From Euphorbia lathyris (lineage: Eukaryota > Streptophyta > Magnoliopsida > Malpighiales > Euphorbiaceae), in contig NC_088910.1 of NCBI RefSeq assembly GCF_963576675.1, positions 100,592,807 to 100,656,806 on the forward strand: DNA of 64,000 nt, in the 5' to 3' direction. A program made the position numbers and the translations under genes. Of the stretch, positions 10,564 through 22,560 are shown piece after piece (within the stretch, counting starts at the first letter, position 1; each line of letters starts with the position of its first letter). The notes under the pieces are model-generated. The model was not told the origin of the DNA and ran no database searches. It worked only from the letters and a program-made list of their open reading frames with translations.

Positions 10564-13500
10564 GTGCGAAATTTCAAGTTCATTCGCAGTTCTCGAAGTT
10601 CGGGCACGTCACCAGATCCTATTGACCCAGAAATTGAAAGAACTCTTAAAAAGAACAAGAAAGAAAAGAAAAAGAAAAACCAAACCCCAATAAAAACTAA
10701 AATTACCAAGCTAGAAGTTATGGCTACACTTATGGATTACGCTAGGCCAGGAGTGGCCGGTGTAACAAACAGTATAGTTAGACCCCAAATTAATGCACAT
10801 CATTTTGAAATTAAGCCTGCGTTGCTTAATATGTTGCAAAATAATGTAACGTTTTACGGGTTACCTAACGAAAATCCTAATACCCATTTGACAAATTTCT
10901 TAGAAATTTGTGACACTTTTAAAATTACTGATGTAACTGCAGAAGCAATCAAACTTTGCCTTTTTCCTTTTACCTTGAAGGATCGAGCCAAAGAATGGTT
11001 AACTTCTATGCCAGCCGCATCAATTGAGACTTGGGAGCAATTAGCCCAAGCATTTTTATCAAAATTTTTCCCTTTAGCAAAAACCGCAAGAGTCATTAAA
11101 GAGTTAACATCTTTTTCTCAAAATGATAGTGAAACTCTTTATGACGCTTGGGAACGTTTTAAAGAACTTCAACATTTATGCCCACACCACCAATTGCCCG
11201 CTGAACTTTTAATGCAAACATTTTATAATGGACTAAATCCTACAACTAGAGGTTCATTGGACGCTATGTCTGGAGGGTTATTCATGAAGAAAACATCTGC
11301 CCAAGCAAGAGAACTTTTGGAGGAAATGGCAATCAACAACAGTATGTGGCCCGCAGAACGTGGACACATACCAGTAGCGAAACCATCATCCTCAACTACA
11401 TCATCAGTTAAAGGTATAGTGAATCTTGATCCAGTAGCAATGTTGCAAGCCCAATTTTCTGCCTTGTCGCACAAAATTGATAGGTTTATGGCACCGTGTG
11501 ATCCTAATGGTCAACCAATCCAAACAGATGTGGATTACGAAGGTATGAGTGAAATTGAACAGGTAAATTTTGTCCAAGGGCAAAACCAAAATAATAACCC
11601 TTATTCCAATACATATAATCCTGGATGGAGAAATCATCCTAACTTTAACTGGAGAGACAATAATAATGTTAATGCTAATCAAAATCGTACTATTAATTAT
11701 CAAAATCAATCAAGAGATTCGATTAGCACTTTATCTTCTAAAATCGACAAATTCATTGATGCTATGAACGGAAAAATAAGTAATCACGACGATGGTTTTA
11801 AACGGATCGAGAATAAATTCGATCAGCTTATTAAAAACCAATCATCTAGCATCCATAATTTGGAGATTCAAATTGGACAACTCGCTAAATCAATTCCATC
11901 CCGCAAAGAGGGAAGTCTTCCAAGCCATACAGAAGAAAATCCGAAAGAGCATGTTAAGGCTATCACTCTTCGTTCAGGGAAAAACCACTTAGGCCCGGAA
12001 ATGCCCGGAAATTCGACTTTATCTGGAACTGATTTATCAAAGTCCAAAGAAGATACATTAAAACAAAAAGATGCACCGATTGACTCTAGTACAAAAACTT
12101 TTGTACCCAAACCACCTTTTCCACACAAAATCCGCAATAAGGACTATGACAAACAACTTTTAACATTTTTAGACAAACTTAAAAATTTGCATATTAATTT
12201 GACATTTATGGATGCAATTACGCAAATTCCCAATTATGGTAAATTCCTCAAAGATTTAATTTCAAAGAAAATCAGTTGGGAAGGAATTTCATCCATTTCA
12301 CTAACTGAAGATTGCAGTTCGATTGTGTCAAGCAATTTGCCTACAAAACTCAAAGATCCCGGATGTTTTACCATTCCGTGTAAATTGGGAGATATAGAAT
12401 TCCCAAGTTGTCTTTGTGATTTAGGAGCAGGCATTAACTTGATGCCATTATCTATTTTTAATAAGTTAGGCTTAGAAGAAGACATCAAACGTACCAATAT
12501 GGTTTTGCAATTAGCGGATCAAACCACTAAAAGACCATACGGTATAATTGAGGATGTTTTAGTTAAAGTTGACAAATTTATTTTTCCTACCGATTTCGTT
12601 ATTTTAGATTTTGCTTATGATGTAAATTGTCCGCTAATCTTTGGTAGACCGTTCATGAACACGGGACGTGCTCTAGTTGATGTGTCGGAAGGGAAAGTAG
12701 TTTTACGAATAGGAGATGATAAGATTGAGTTTGATATGAACCAAGCGATGAAATATCCTATGGAAGATTTCGCTTGTATGAAACTTGATTTAATTGAAGA
12801 ATGTGTAAATGACATTGTTCAAAAAGAAGAAATAATAGAACCTATAATGAGTGAGGAACTAGAAGATAAGGACCTAGAACCTTTGATTCGAGAAGATGGA
12901 CCAGTTCCGCCTTCAATTGTAGTTCCACCTAAATTAGAACTTAAAGAATTACCAAGTCATTTGAGGTACGCTTTCTTAGGCGAAGGCGATTCTCTACCTA
13001 TTATTATCTCTAACAAATTAACACAAGTCCAAGAAGAGAAATTGGAAGAAGTTGTTAGAAATAGGATAGGAAGTATGGGTTGGCAAATTTCAGACTTAAA
13101 AGGTATTAATCCAAGTATTGTGATGCATAGAATTCACTTAGAAGAAGATAAGCCACCTAAAGCGGATAGGCAAAGACACCTAAATCCGAACATGAAAGAA
13201 GTAGTGAAAAATGAGATTACTAAACTTCTGGACAATGGAATCATCTACCCTATCTTGGATAGTGAATGGGTTAGTCCAATCCATTGTGTACCTAAGAAGG
13301 GAGGCATAACAGTTGTAAGGAATGAAGAAGGTGAATTAATACCTACGCGAACCACCACTGGTTGGAGGGTTTGTATAGATTATAGAAATCTAAATAAAGC
13401 AACTAGGAAAGATCATTTTCCTCTTCCTTTCATTGATCAAATGATCGAAAGGATAGCTGGTCATGCTTTCTACTGTTTTCTTGATGGTTACTCCGGATTC

Positions 13501-13962
13501 TTTCAAATATACATTTACCCGGATGACCAAGATAAAACAACCTTCACATGTCCTTACGGAACATTTGCATATAGAAGAATGCCCTTTGGTCTATGTAACG
13601 CACCTGCAACATTTCAACGTTGTATGACTGCGATTTTTAATGATTTCATTGAAGATATCATGGAAGTTTTTATGGACGATTTTTCAGTTTATGGAGATTC
13701 TTTTGATTCGTGCCTAGAAAATTTGGATAAAGTTTTGTCTAGGTGTGAAGAAACAAATTTGGTATTAAACTGGGAAAAATGTCATTTCATGGTTGACGAA
13801 GGAATTGTTTTAGGTCACAAAATATCTGAAAAAGGATTAGAAGTAGATAGAGCAAAAACCTCAGTAATAGAGAAATTACCCCCTCCAACTACTATTAAGG
13901 GAGTAAGATCATTCTTAGGACATGCTGGTTTTTACAGAAGATTTATTAAAAAAATTCTGTAA
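10564..13962 (+). pseudogene. gag-pol: Athila gag-protease-reverse transcriptase
   Basis: This 1132-codon frame is the front part of the Athila polyprotein. The usual gag start is probably Met53 (10720, MATLMDYARPG); the upstream ATG at 10564 is in frame and also possible. Gag spans roughly residues 53-400 (LKDRAKEWL, AFLSKFFP, ELLMQTFYNGL), with an Asn-rich tail and no clear zinc knuckle. Protease is near residue 619 (CLCDLGAGINLMPL). RT begins near residue 870 and includes WRVCIDYRNLNKATRKDHFP, MPFGLCNAPATFQRC and the catalytic VFMDDFSVYG (about 13660-13690). The frame ends in a stop just after RRFIKK, at an A-run near 13950. RNase H continues in another frame, which points to a one-base indel. 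Functional gag-pol would have had no break here. Confidence 0.9.
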
Positions 13963-15248
13963 TTTCCAAACCACTTACTAATTTACTCATGAAAGATTCA
14001 ACCTTTGATTTTAATGAAGAATGCGTTAAAGCTTTCGAAACATTGAAAACAGCTTTAGTCAGTGCGCCTGTTATTGCTAAACCCGATTGGGATTTACCAT
14101 TTGAAATTATGTGTGATGCAAGTGATTTAGCTGTCGGATGTGTTTTAGGTCAAATGAAAGATAAGAAACTTCATGTCATTTATTATGCAAGTCACACACT
14201 GTCTGGTGCACAATTAAACTACACCACAACAGAAAAAGAAATGTTAGCCGTAGTTTTTGCATGTGACAAGTTTAGGTCATATTTATTAGGTTCAAAAGTT
14301 ATTATTTATACTGATCATGCTGCATTAAGATATCTATTTGCTAAAAAGGATGCAAAACTGCGTCTAGTTAGATGGGTTTTATTGTTGCAAGAATTTGATA
14401 TAGAAATAAAAGACAAAAAGGGAGTTGAAAACCTTGTCGCCGATCATCTATCAAGACTTGAAGATGAAAACGGTCCTATAGGTGAAACTACCGGTATACT
14501 AGATGATTTCCCTGATGAACACCTCTATCAAATAAAAAGTGCCATGTCACCATGGTATGCATATATTGCTAATTATCTTGCAGCCAATATTGTTCCGAAA
14601 TGATTAGATTTCCAACAAAAGAAGAAATTTTTCTTCGATATTAAACAATATTTTTGGGAAGATCCCTTTTTGTTCAAGACTTGTGGTGACGGGATAATTA
14701 GGAGATGCGTTGGTGAAAATGAATACGAATCCATAATGTCGGAATGCCATTCTAGCTCTTATGGAGGACATAATGGAGTTAACAAGACAACAACTAGAAT
14801 ATTTGAAAGCGGTTTCTTTTGGCCTACGATGTTTAAGGACGTCCATTCATTTATTACTCGTTGTGATAAGTGCCAAAGAACAGGAAATCTAGGAAGGAAA
14901 GATGAGATGCCCCTCACAACCATATTAGAAGTTGAAGTCTTCGATATGTGGGCAATAGATTTCATGGGACCTTTTCCCCCTTCCAATGGTAAAACTTACA
15001 TATTAGTTGCTGTTGATTATGTTTCAAAGTGGGTTGAAGCAATTGCAGCCCCGACGAATGATTCTAAAGTTGTCGTTAATTTTCTTGACGATATATTCTG
15101 TAGATTTGGTTGTCCAAGAGTTATCGTTAGTGATGGCGGTACTCATTTTATAAACAAGAGTTTTGAAACGCTTATGAAATGGAGTACGCCACCACGTATC
15201 AACGCCGTACCATCCTCAGTCAAATGGTCAGGCGGAGATATCAAATAG
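13963..15248 (+). pseudogene. pol: Athila RNase H and integrase N-terminal part
   Basis: This continues pol after the frameshift. RNase H motifs are [24 protein letters not shown] and [11 protein letters not shown]. The integrase zinc-binding part ([20 protein letters not shown]) and the catalytic core opening ([27 protein letters not shown]) follow in the same frame after a TGA at 14601-14603. Near 15176 the frame changes again: the conserved end of the integrase core with its catalytic Glu is encoded in the next frame. RNase H would remove the RNA template and integrase would insert the cDNA. One stop and two frameshifts make this copy non-functional. Confidence 0.9.
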
Positions 15249-15828
15249 AGAACTCAAATGGATTCTCGAGAAAACAGTTTCATCTTCTAGAAAAGATTGG
15301 TCTTCTAAACTCAATAATGCATTATGGGCATACCGTACTGCATTTAAAACACCAATAGGAATGACTCTGTACCGTTTAGTGTATGGGAAGGCATGTCATT
15401 TGCCTGTTGAATTAGAACATAAAGCCTATTGGGCTATTAGAGAACTAAACTTTGATTTACGACAAGCAGGTAAGAAACGTTTGCTCAATTTGAATGAGTT
15501 AGATGAGTTACGTCATCTATCTTACGAAAATGCAAAGATTTATAAAGAAAAAGTGAAAAAATGGCACGATGCCAAAATTAAAGTCAAACACTTTAATGTT
15601 GGGGATAAAGTGCTGTTATTTAATTCACGACTTCGTTTATTTCCAGGAAAACTTAAGTCCAGATGGTTAGGACCATATTTAGTCGTCAAAACATTTGATT
15701 ATGGTTCTTTAGAACTGGAAGGTCCTACCGGAGTTCGATTCAAAGTTAATGGTAATCGATGTAAAATCTATTACGAAAATATTTCACAAATAGAAATTCC
15801 GTTCGTAACAAGATTATCTGACCAATAA
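15249..15828 (+). pseudogene. pol: Athila integrase C-terminal part
   Basis: An open stretch from 15361 (first ATG) to the stop at 15826-15828, preceded by the same frame back to about 15180. It carries [32 protein letters not shown] and the C-terminal [19 protein letters not shown] with RWLGPYLV, which is the GPY/F module of gypsy integrases. No chromodomain follows, as expected of Athila. This is the end of pol. Confidence 0.88.
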
Positions 15829-16497
15829 ATTACTCAGTATATCTTACACAGTTTCTTTTGTTTTATTGTTTTTAATTTCTTTTTGTTCATTTTTTTTATT
15901 TTAGTTTAATTTTATTTTTCCAAAAACGCCATTTTTTATGATTAGATGACTTTATGTTATGATTTAAATACATAAAATATTTTTATTTCATGATTTTAGA
16001 TTTAATTTGTATGAAATTAAGATGAATTTGAAGTTTCAGGCAATTCTCTGCCGAGAATTTAGAATTCCCTACCGAGAATCCTCTTTTTTTAGAACAGTCC
16101 AAATAGGTTAGGATTTCTCTGTTCATACCGAGAATTTTAAATTCTCTACCGTGAATCGGGAAGAGCTATCGTTGCCTGATTTCCGCAAGGAAATCGCGTG
16201 TCGCGACCGCGGCTTAGCCATTCTTGGTCGCGACACGCGTAATTTCTGCGCTATGAGGTCTGAAACTTCCTAACCCTTTCGACGAACCTCTTGGAAAATG
16301 AAACATTAAGTTTCTTCATTCCCGAAAGGTGTAATTTTATACCTTTTCATAATTTAAACAACACCTCTTTTCATCTTCACCTCTTATAAATTAATCCTAG
16401 AGGATTCAAGTTCTGTTACAATTCTTTTCATCTTTGTCAGAACTCTGATTTTCTTCGCAAACACCGTTCTTTGCTAAAGTAACACAAACTTTGCACC
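15829..16497 (+). promoter_or_regulatory. pol-env spacer A with inverted repeats and TATA box
   Basis: No ORF is seen. It contains CCGAGAATT-type inverted motifs (16041-16080 and 16126-16156), then a hairpin with perfect 14-bp arms (16195-16208 / 16226-16239, CGCGTGTCGCGACC and its complement), then TTATAAAT at 16384-16391, 107 bases before the env-like ATG at 16498. Similar motif sets precede ORF B and lie in the 3' LTR upstream of its TATA box. I infer an internal promoter for ORF A; nothing proves transcription. Confidence 0.5.
16195..16239. repeat. 14-bp-arm hairpin A
   Basis: CGCGTGTCGCGACC at 16195-16208 pairs perfectly with 16226-16239 across a 17-nt loop. Related hairpins lie at 18111-18149 (one arm shortened) and 21357-21400. 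Confidence 0.85.
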
Positions 16498-17445
16498 ATG
16501 CCTACCAAGAACAAACCATCTAGGCACAATGCTGCCTCAATCAACAAACGCCCAGACTTATCCAAGCGATATGGGGCGCCTTTTCCTATCTTCAGTCACG
16601 ATGAAGGTAGGCGTTATTGGAATCACCGTTACAAATTCTTCACCGGAATGTTGTATATGGATGAATTTCTTAATAGCCAATTAGGCATTTCTGATGACAT
16701 AAGCCACTATATGGAGCGCCTAGAGTGGACAAAATTCGCCCAAATGCGATGTCCAATAATAGGCGACTGGATACTCGAATTTTTCTGTACCGTGCGTTTC
16801 ACTAATAAAGGACGAGTACGTCTCAGTTTTCGTCGAGAAGGCGAAATCTTCACTTTCGGCTATCCTGAGTTGCATGCTTGGTTTGGTTTTCCCCTAAGGG
16901 ATACAATCAAACGTCATCCTGGACGAGACATGACATCCTCGGACATTTGAAGAATGCTCACTGGATTCTGGCGATTCAATTCAAAACTCGCATATAATCA
17001 CTCTTTTCGCTCCAGCTCCATGCTGTATCTGCACAAATTCCTGTGTCACAGTTTATTCGGGCGCACATTCAGTAGTGTGGTCCGTGACACAGATTTGTAT
17101 GTTCTTGGAGATATATCTCAGGAAAATGCAGTGGATTCTTCCAAAATTCTGATGGAGGGTCTTGTCGCCGCTTCTCAATCCAAAGATAAGAAGATTGGGT
17201 TCGGCAATATAATCTGTGGAATAATTCTCGGTTCAAAGGGTACCATTGATGTTCCCTGGAGTGATGATGAATTCTTCCCGATAATTGACTATGAATTTCT
17301 CGAGCATGAAGGACTTGTGAAACATGTCTTTCGAGCAGGGCCTCAATTTTTGTCTGCACCGGAACGTGAAACTTTCGTGCAGTTTCAAATTGATCGTATT
17401 AAGGCTAGAAATATCCCGTTAGATAGGGATGAATATGTAGAATAG
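16498..17445 (+). pseudogene. Athila env-like ORF A
   Basis: A 315-codon frame with one TGA at 16948-16950; the codons on both sides are in the same frame. It sits where Athila elements carry their extra, so-called env-like ORF. No signal peptide or convincing membrane helix is visible, so an envelope role is only positional. Recognisable pieces are DWILEFFCTVRF, ELHAWFGFP, LYLHKFLCHSLFGR, DLYVLGD and an alternation of hydrophobic segments up to GPQFLSAPERETF. It is a diverged relative of ORF B (FFFHKFLSFSLFGR, RDLYVLDSL). It fits the group of plant transposon proteins catalogued as ATHILA ORF-1 or putative plant transposon protein; an HMM search would settle which. It lacks the acidic and coiled-coil tail of ORF B. 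Confidence 0.7.
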
Positions 17446-18480
17446 TTTATGTTTTTTTTTCATTTTATTTTTGTATATATTTTGTTTTGTATTAATTATT
17501 GGTTTGTTTTCATTATTTGTACATATGTTAAAATAATAAAGATCTTATTTAGTTCAATTCTTAATTTTTATCCATTTGATCCATTATCTATACTTAGCAT
17601 ATTTCATATGGGTCGATTCTAATTATTCTTACTCAAATTTAGATAAAAAGGATTCACATGAACTAATATGGTTTTCTATTTTTTCCACACGTATATCTAC
17701 ATTTAATTTTATTTGTAACTCAATTTCGTTTTAATGCATTAAGTTTTCATTTAATCAATTCAATTCATGTATTAAATATGTATTAACATGCACTTATGGT
17801 TCTCTTAACTTATATGCATAAATGAACATTTAAGTTTCATTAATTACTCATAAACCAATTTATCTCACTTTAATTCAATTTATTAAGTTCAAACCTTTGG
17901 TTTTCCTTGCAATTAATGTCATTTATTTAAGTTTTTGAATACAGGGACACTTTATATTAAGTTCAGGAACCAAATCATCAACATAATTGCACAAACCAAG
18001 TCAAAAGGCACCCAAATAGGCCATTTTTACCAATTCTCTACCGAGAATTAATAATTCTCGGTATGAGCAGCAAGTTCGGCCAATTTTCAGGGCGAAAATT
18101 GCCTGAAGTTCACGTGCCGCGGCTTTGCCATTCGCGGTCGCGACATGCGTATAATTTGCCATTTTCAATCCGATTTTGACACCAAATTTTGCCTATTTCT
18201 ATTCCTATTCTACCTACTCACCTACCAATACAACCCTATATAAACCTACCTCTTACACAAACCTCACATCACCTCTATTTTTACCCAATCCCTTACTCTA
18301 AACTCTTCCCCAAAAATCTACTTTTACTCTTCCCAATTTATTCACTCCAATTTCTATCTTTTCTATTTTCAATCACTTCCAATTCCACACCCCCAAACTC
18401 ATCTTCAAGCTTTACTTTTTCTCTCAATTCCTTTTTCTTCTTCTTCTTCTTAAACCCTAAACACACAAAACACCATCACC
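17446..18480 (+). promoter_or_regulatory. Spacer B between env-like ORFs, with palindrome, hairpin and TATA box
   Basis: 1.0 kb of AT-rich DNA without a credible gene. It carries a perfect 12-bp-arm palindrome TACCGAGAATTA-a-TAATTCTCGGTA (18039-18063), a shortened relative of hairpin A at 18111-18149, and TATATAAA at 18237-18244, 237 bases before the ATG of ORF B. The stretch from 18250 to 18480 is T/C-rich with TTCTTC runs, like a transcribed leader; a Pro/Ser-rich ORF in it is an artefact of this composition. Inferred promoter and leader of ORF B. Confidence 0.5.
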
Positions 18481-19700
18481 ATGGTTAGGACTAAGCGTGT
18501 TGGTAACAAGCCCGCCGTTACGGAAGCTAATCACCCTCGGGTTCAATGTGGAGCTTATTTCGACATCTATTCAGAGGAGGAAGCCGCTCGTTTCAAACAT
18601 TTTTCTCATACCGACCGCCAATTTGTTGATATGCACTTCTTAGACTTCCATTCGGTGAGAGCATTAAATTTCTCTACTCGAATTGATGCTTTTATTGAAG
18701 CTTTGGGTTGGCAAGAATTCGTTATATGCGTTTCCCGCGTATTAATGAATATGTAGTGGAATTTTTGGTCACTTTGACCATGAACAAGAAGAAAACTTCA
18801 ATCTCTTTTAGGAATAATGGTATCACATACACCATTGACTATGAAGCAATGGGAAATATGTTTGGTTTCCCTACTTCTAATTTTTATGATAAGCCTACAG
18901 ATTTTGATAATGATGCGGTTTGGCAAACTCTTTCGGACCAAGATTATTTTAATTCGAAAAACACTTCAAGCAAGTTGATTAAGGACAATTGTGTGTTCTT
19001 CTTTCATAAGTTTTTGAGTTTCTCCTTGTTTGGTCGTGTTGAGAGTTCCAAGATTCAGGTTCGGGATTTGTATGTTTTGGATAGTTTGCTTAAAGGCTTG
19101 CGGATTGATAGCATTGGTATTTTGTTTGATAATTTGTTCCGTGCTTCGAGGGCTAGTACCATTCAAATCCCTCTTTGTAATTTTATCACCGCTATTGTGT
19201 TGGGAGCACGGGGTGAATTGGCCGAATATGACATGTCCACCTACCGTGCGTATGTTCCGCTTTTGGACATCTCGACTCTTGAGCGAGCTCATTTATTGCT
19301 TCCACAAGGACCTCCCGTCTTTATTTCCTATGCTACCCGAATTGCCCATCTTCGTGGCACTATGGGTGGTGGCACTTTAAGTTCTCAATTTGTAGGTACC
19401 GAAGGCGACGGAGAGGCGGAAGGCGAGGAAGATGAACTACCGGCTCCAGAACAACCCCAAGCACCTCAAGCGGAGGATGATCCGGTAGATTTGCGGAGGA
19501 TTTTGAACCAAATCAATTCAAACAATCGTCAAATGAATTTAAGAATTGATGATTTGGTCGAAAACAATATGGTGATGAATGACAACCTCAATCTTTTGAG
19601 GCATGAACATCGATCGACTCGGCATCGGATGCTTTCCTTTTTCCGATGCCGCAATGTGGAGACGTCACCTACACCTCCCGATTCCCCACCTCAAGCTTAG
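18481..19700 (+). pseudogene. Athila env-like ORF B with coiled-coil tail
   Basis: Starts at ATG 18481 in the good plant context CACCATGG. Frame 1 runs to 18756. The homologous protein continues in another frame from about 18720 (after ALGWQEF) to the stop at 19698-19700, so a small indel separates them. The conserved part shows NEYVVEFLVTL, GNMFGFP, FFFHKFLSFSLFGR, RDLYVLDSL and VLGARGELAEYD. A Pro/Glu/Ala linker (ELPAPEQPQAPQAEDDP) follows, then a predicted coiled coil rich in Asn and Leu (near 19500-19610) and a basic tail. It is a diverged relative of ORF A. No signal peptide or clear transmembrane segment is visible. The function is unknown. Confidence 0.7.
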
Positions 19701-21070
19701 GTTGTTTTCTTTCATTTTATTATCTTGTTATAATTTGGTACAATTTTCATTTTCATATGTTTGGTACAATTTTCAATTTTTAATTTTCTATTGAATGTTT
19801 TATTTGCACCATTCCTATTTTTATTTTTCGTATGCTTCGTTTTTGTGCTTATTATTCTTCCTATCTCGCTTTTGCACCAATGAGGACATGGTCCAATTTA
19901 AGTGTGGGAGGAGATGTAATATCATTTTCGTTTTTTTTAGCACAAATAACAAATGCAACGACTCATTTATAACAAATGCAACATATATTGCAACACAATT
20001 TATTAAACATTATTTTTCATAATGTTACATTTTTATATGATATTTTTAAACTTATGATTATTTTTAGGTTATCATTATCGTTAGAAATGATATTTCTATA
20101 CGGGTAACTTTTTCAAATTTTTCACAAATCTCCGATACGATTTTAAGTAAAATTGTCTCGAGTGAATGTATTTAAGTAAAAATTTTCTTTATTCTATCTC
20201 TATTTTATATCATGCAATTCATGATACAATAAATCTTATTTTAAATTTTCAATTAGGTTTATAGGCATTAAATTGAACTAACAATTTTAGCTCGGTTTGA
20301 TTTCGTCTTACATTAACACCAATTGAAGTTTTTAAGGAAACTTTAGCCATAATACATGTTGAATTTTAAGTCAATATAGGATGAATGTGCTATCTTTCTT
20401 TTTCCCAATTTGAATATTATATTTCATATTAATTAATCAATTAGTTGAATTCTTAACTTTTGGCCACGATTGAGACCAACCTTATCACAATCGAGGTATG
20501 AAAGGGAAGAAAATTAAGTACCGTTTACTTTTGGCCACGGTTGCGACCACCCTTATCACAATCGAGGTATGGAAGGAACGTTTAAAGTAAAAAAAAAATA
20601 AGCGTGTATAAGTTTAAAATAACGATTGCGTCCACCCATGGCATAGTCGATACCTCTTAAGCAAACACCAAGCAATAAAATACGTATAAAGTTACGATCA
20701 AGACCACCCTTATCTCGGGCGTAACTAAGAAAATAATTAACCCAAGTACTTATTTAAATATACAATATATCTCATATATTAGTTTAGGTTTGGGAAAGGA
20801 AATTTAGTGTTTTGAAATGCCTTGAGACGAAAGACTCAATAACATGCGTGCTTACACTGTCCCGAATGCTTCGATTCAAAATTGAAAATACAAGACGAAT
20901 GATATATCGTATATTATATTAAGTTAGTTTGATATTTTGCGTATAAATTTGCCATGCGAAGTAAGTCTTTTCGGCTTAACTAATTTAAAAGGTAATACAG
21001 AGATATATGTTCTATTTTCATAAAGAGATTAGTTAGAGAATAAGTTCAGTGAAATTTTGCTCGGGACTAG
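19701..21070 (+). other. Athila 3' untranslated region with imperfect tandem repeats
   Basis: No credible ORF. 19889-19915 holds a purine-rich stretch (AAGTGTGGGAGGAGAT) resembling an internal PPT. From 20459 to 20730 four imperfect copies of a roughly 45-bp motif, best seen as GACCACCCTTATC flanked by GATTG and CAATCG, occur about every 70-90 bp; the first two copies are the closest. Confidence 0.6.
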
Positions 21071-21092
21071 CAAAAGATTAAGTGTGGAGATT
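21071..21092 (+). other. Athila polypurine tract
   Basis: A purine-rich run ending AAGTGTGGAGATT directly before the LTR start TGTTAAGC. It would prime plus-strand DNA synthesis. Confidence 0.75.
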
Positions 21093-22560
21093 TGTTAAGC
21101 CCAAAATATACCTAAAATATCATCAATAATTACATCAATATTGCTACGAATTTATGATATTTATAACTATTTAAAATACTTTTACTCTCGAATATGTTTC
21201 TTTCATGCAAGGTACATAAATATTTGGTAAAATCCAAATAGGAGTAAAAAGAGCTCAAAAATAGAAGAAAAGCCCTACAAAAGGAGTCAAAGACGACGAA
21301 AATTAATAACGCCAAGTCGAGGACACGAACGAGAGCCAAAGAAGTGAAAAATGCTCCGTGCCGCGACCGCGGCCCCCACTATTCACGGTCGCGACACACG
21401 TCCCTTAGCCCCTCATTCCCTTCGTCCGAAGTACAAATTGATGCTCCCCCATTCTCGGTACGAGCAGGAGATTTTAGAAGCCTAGTTACACACTTTCGTT
21501 TTCGATGAAACGCGATCGTTCGGGTGGATAAAGACGTCCTTTTGCAGGGACACGATCCTTCACAACGGACACGACACTTCAATCAAGACTCTTCAACATC
21601 TATAAATAAAGAGTTGATGGAGAGTTGAAGTATAATGTTATATGTGTAAAAGAAAGAGATTAATGTAGAATTTATGCAGAAATTCCGAATCTAGTGATTC
21701 AGAAGTTAGATTTCGATTCTGTTCAAAAGCAATATGATGTACACACATTGTTTACTAAATAATAACAAATTCAGTAGCGTTTAGACATTGTTCCAGTTTA
21801 GTTTTCATTTTGGTAGTGGACCGACCCAGTCTCTATTACGAAGATTCAACGAGAAGATTGAGTAGAGGATTCGCCCCTGAGCCTCACAAACTCTAACGAA
21901 ACCCAAGGAAAGGATTGACAAACCGTTCACTTGCACGCCGTCGAAGAATTCAATGCTCCATGTTCTCTGTAAACTTGTATCAATTTATATTTCATCTAAT
22001 AAAGTCCGTTCTATTCGATAGATTTTTATGCAGCGCTTATGGTAACCAATCCACTAAAGTGACTGTTGGTGTTTTCATTAAAACGCATTTAATCCAAAAT
22101 CTTTACAAGGAAACTTTGTTGAACACTTAGGCAAATTATTATCTCGAAAGAGTTTTAATTTGATTAAGGGCAATTTATCCCGAAAGGGTTTTGTCGCGTT
22201 CAAAACCAATTAATTAGAGGTTCCGTCATTTATTTCATCTTTATAATTCGTACAAAGTTTAAAGTTGTTTTCTTTGCTTAATGCAAACAAATATACTTGT
22301 TTACTTTTCTAAAGTACTAAAACGTTCCTGTTTTGCAAATTCATTCTTAAATCAGATATCTTCTAACATCTTCATATTCTAATCTAATTCTTATTCTAGC
22401 AATTTCAAAACCAAAACCGATTAAACGATTTTCTATATTATAAACCTTAAAGTAAATTTAACCGATTATAAATAAGTTTTTGTTGAAAAACGTTCCCTGT
22501 GGGATCGATATCTTTTATTACTACAAGCGTATACCGTGCACTTGCGGAAATCGCTCAACA
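21093..22560 (+). repeat. Athila 3' LTR (1468 bp)
   Basis: It begins TGTTAAGC and ends GCTCAACA, a near-perfect inverted pair. The last 234 bases equal the 5' LTR fragment. It holds a hairpin related to that before ORF A (21357-21400), an ATTCTCGGTACGAGCAG motif (21451-21467) related to the spacer palindromes, and TATAAATA at 21601-21608. Confidence 0.92.
21601..21608 (+). promoter_or_regulatory. TATA box of Athila LTR
   Basis: TATAAATA followed by AAGAG, about 200 bp after the hairpin at 21357-21400 and inside U3. The transcription start would lie about 30 bases on. Confidence 0.6.

Larger units (their letters stand above)
10156..22560 (+). mobile_element. Athila-type Ty3/gypsy retrotransposon with two env-like ORFs
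   Basis: The order on the plus strand is 5' LTR fragment (10156-10389), tRNA-Asp PBS (10396-10413), gag-pol (10564-15828), env-like ORF A (16498-17445), env-like ORF B (18481-19700), a repeat-rich 3' untranslated part, PPT and 3' LTR (21093-22560). The PBS, the FMDD reverse transcriptase, pol ending without a chromodomain and long extra ORFs after pol are typical of Athila. The first part of the 5' LTR has been displaced by the Tat insertion and should lie left of the window. The right flank begins GTGAC and is LINE ORF1 sequence. Confidence 0.92.

Noticed and set aside
18189..18488. Pro/Ser/Leu-rich 99-aa ORF overlapping the start of env-like ORF B
   Set aside because: Low-complexity T/C-rich leader; no homology and it overlaps the better ORF.
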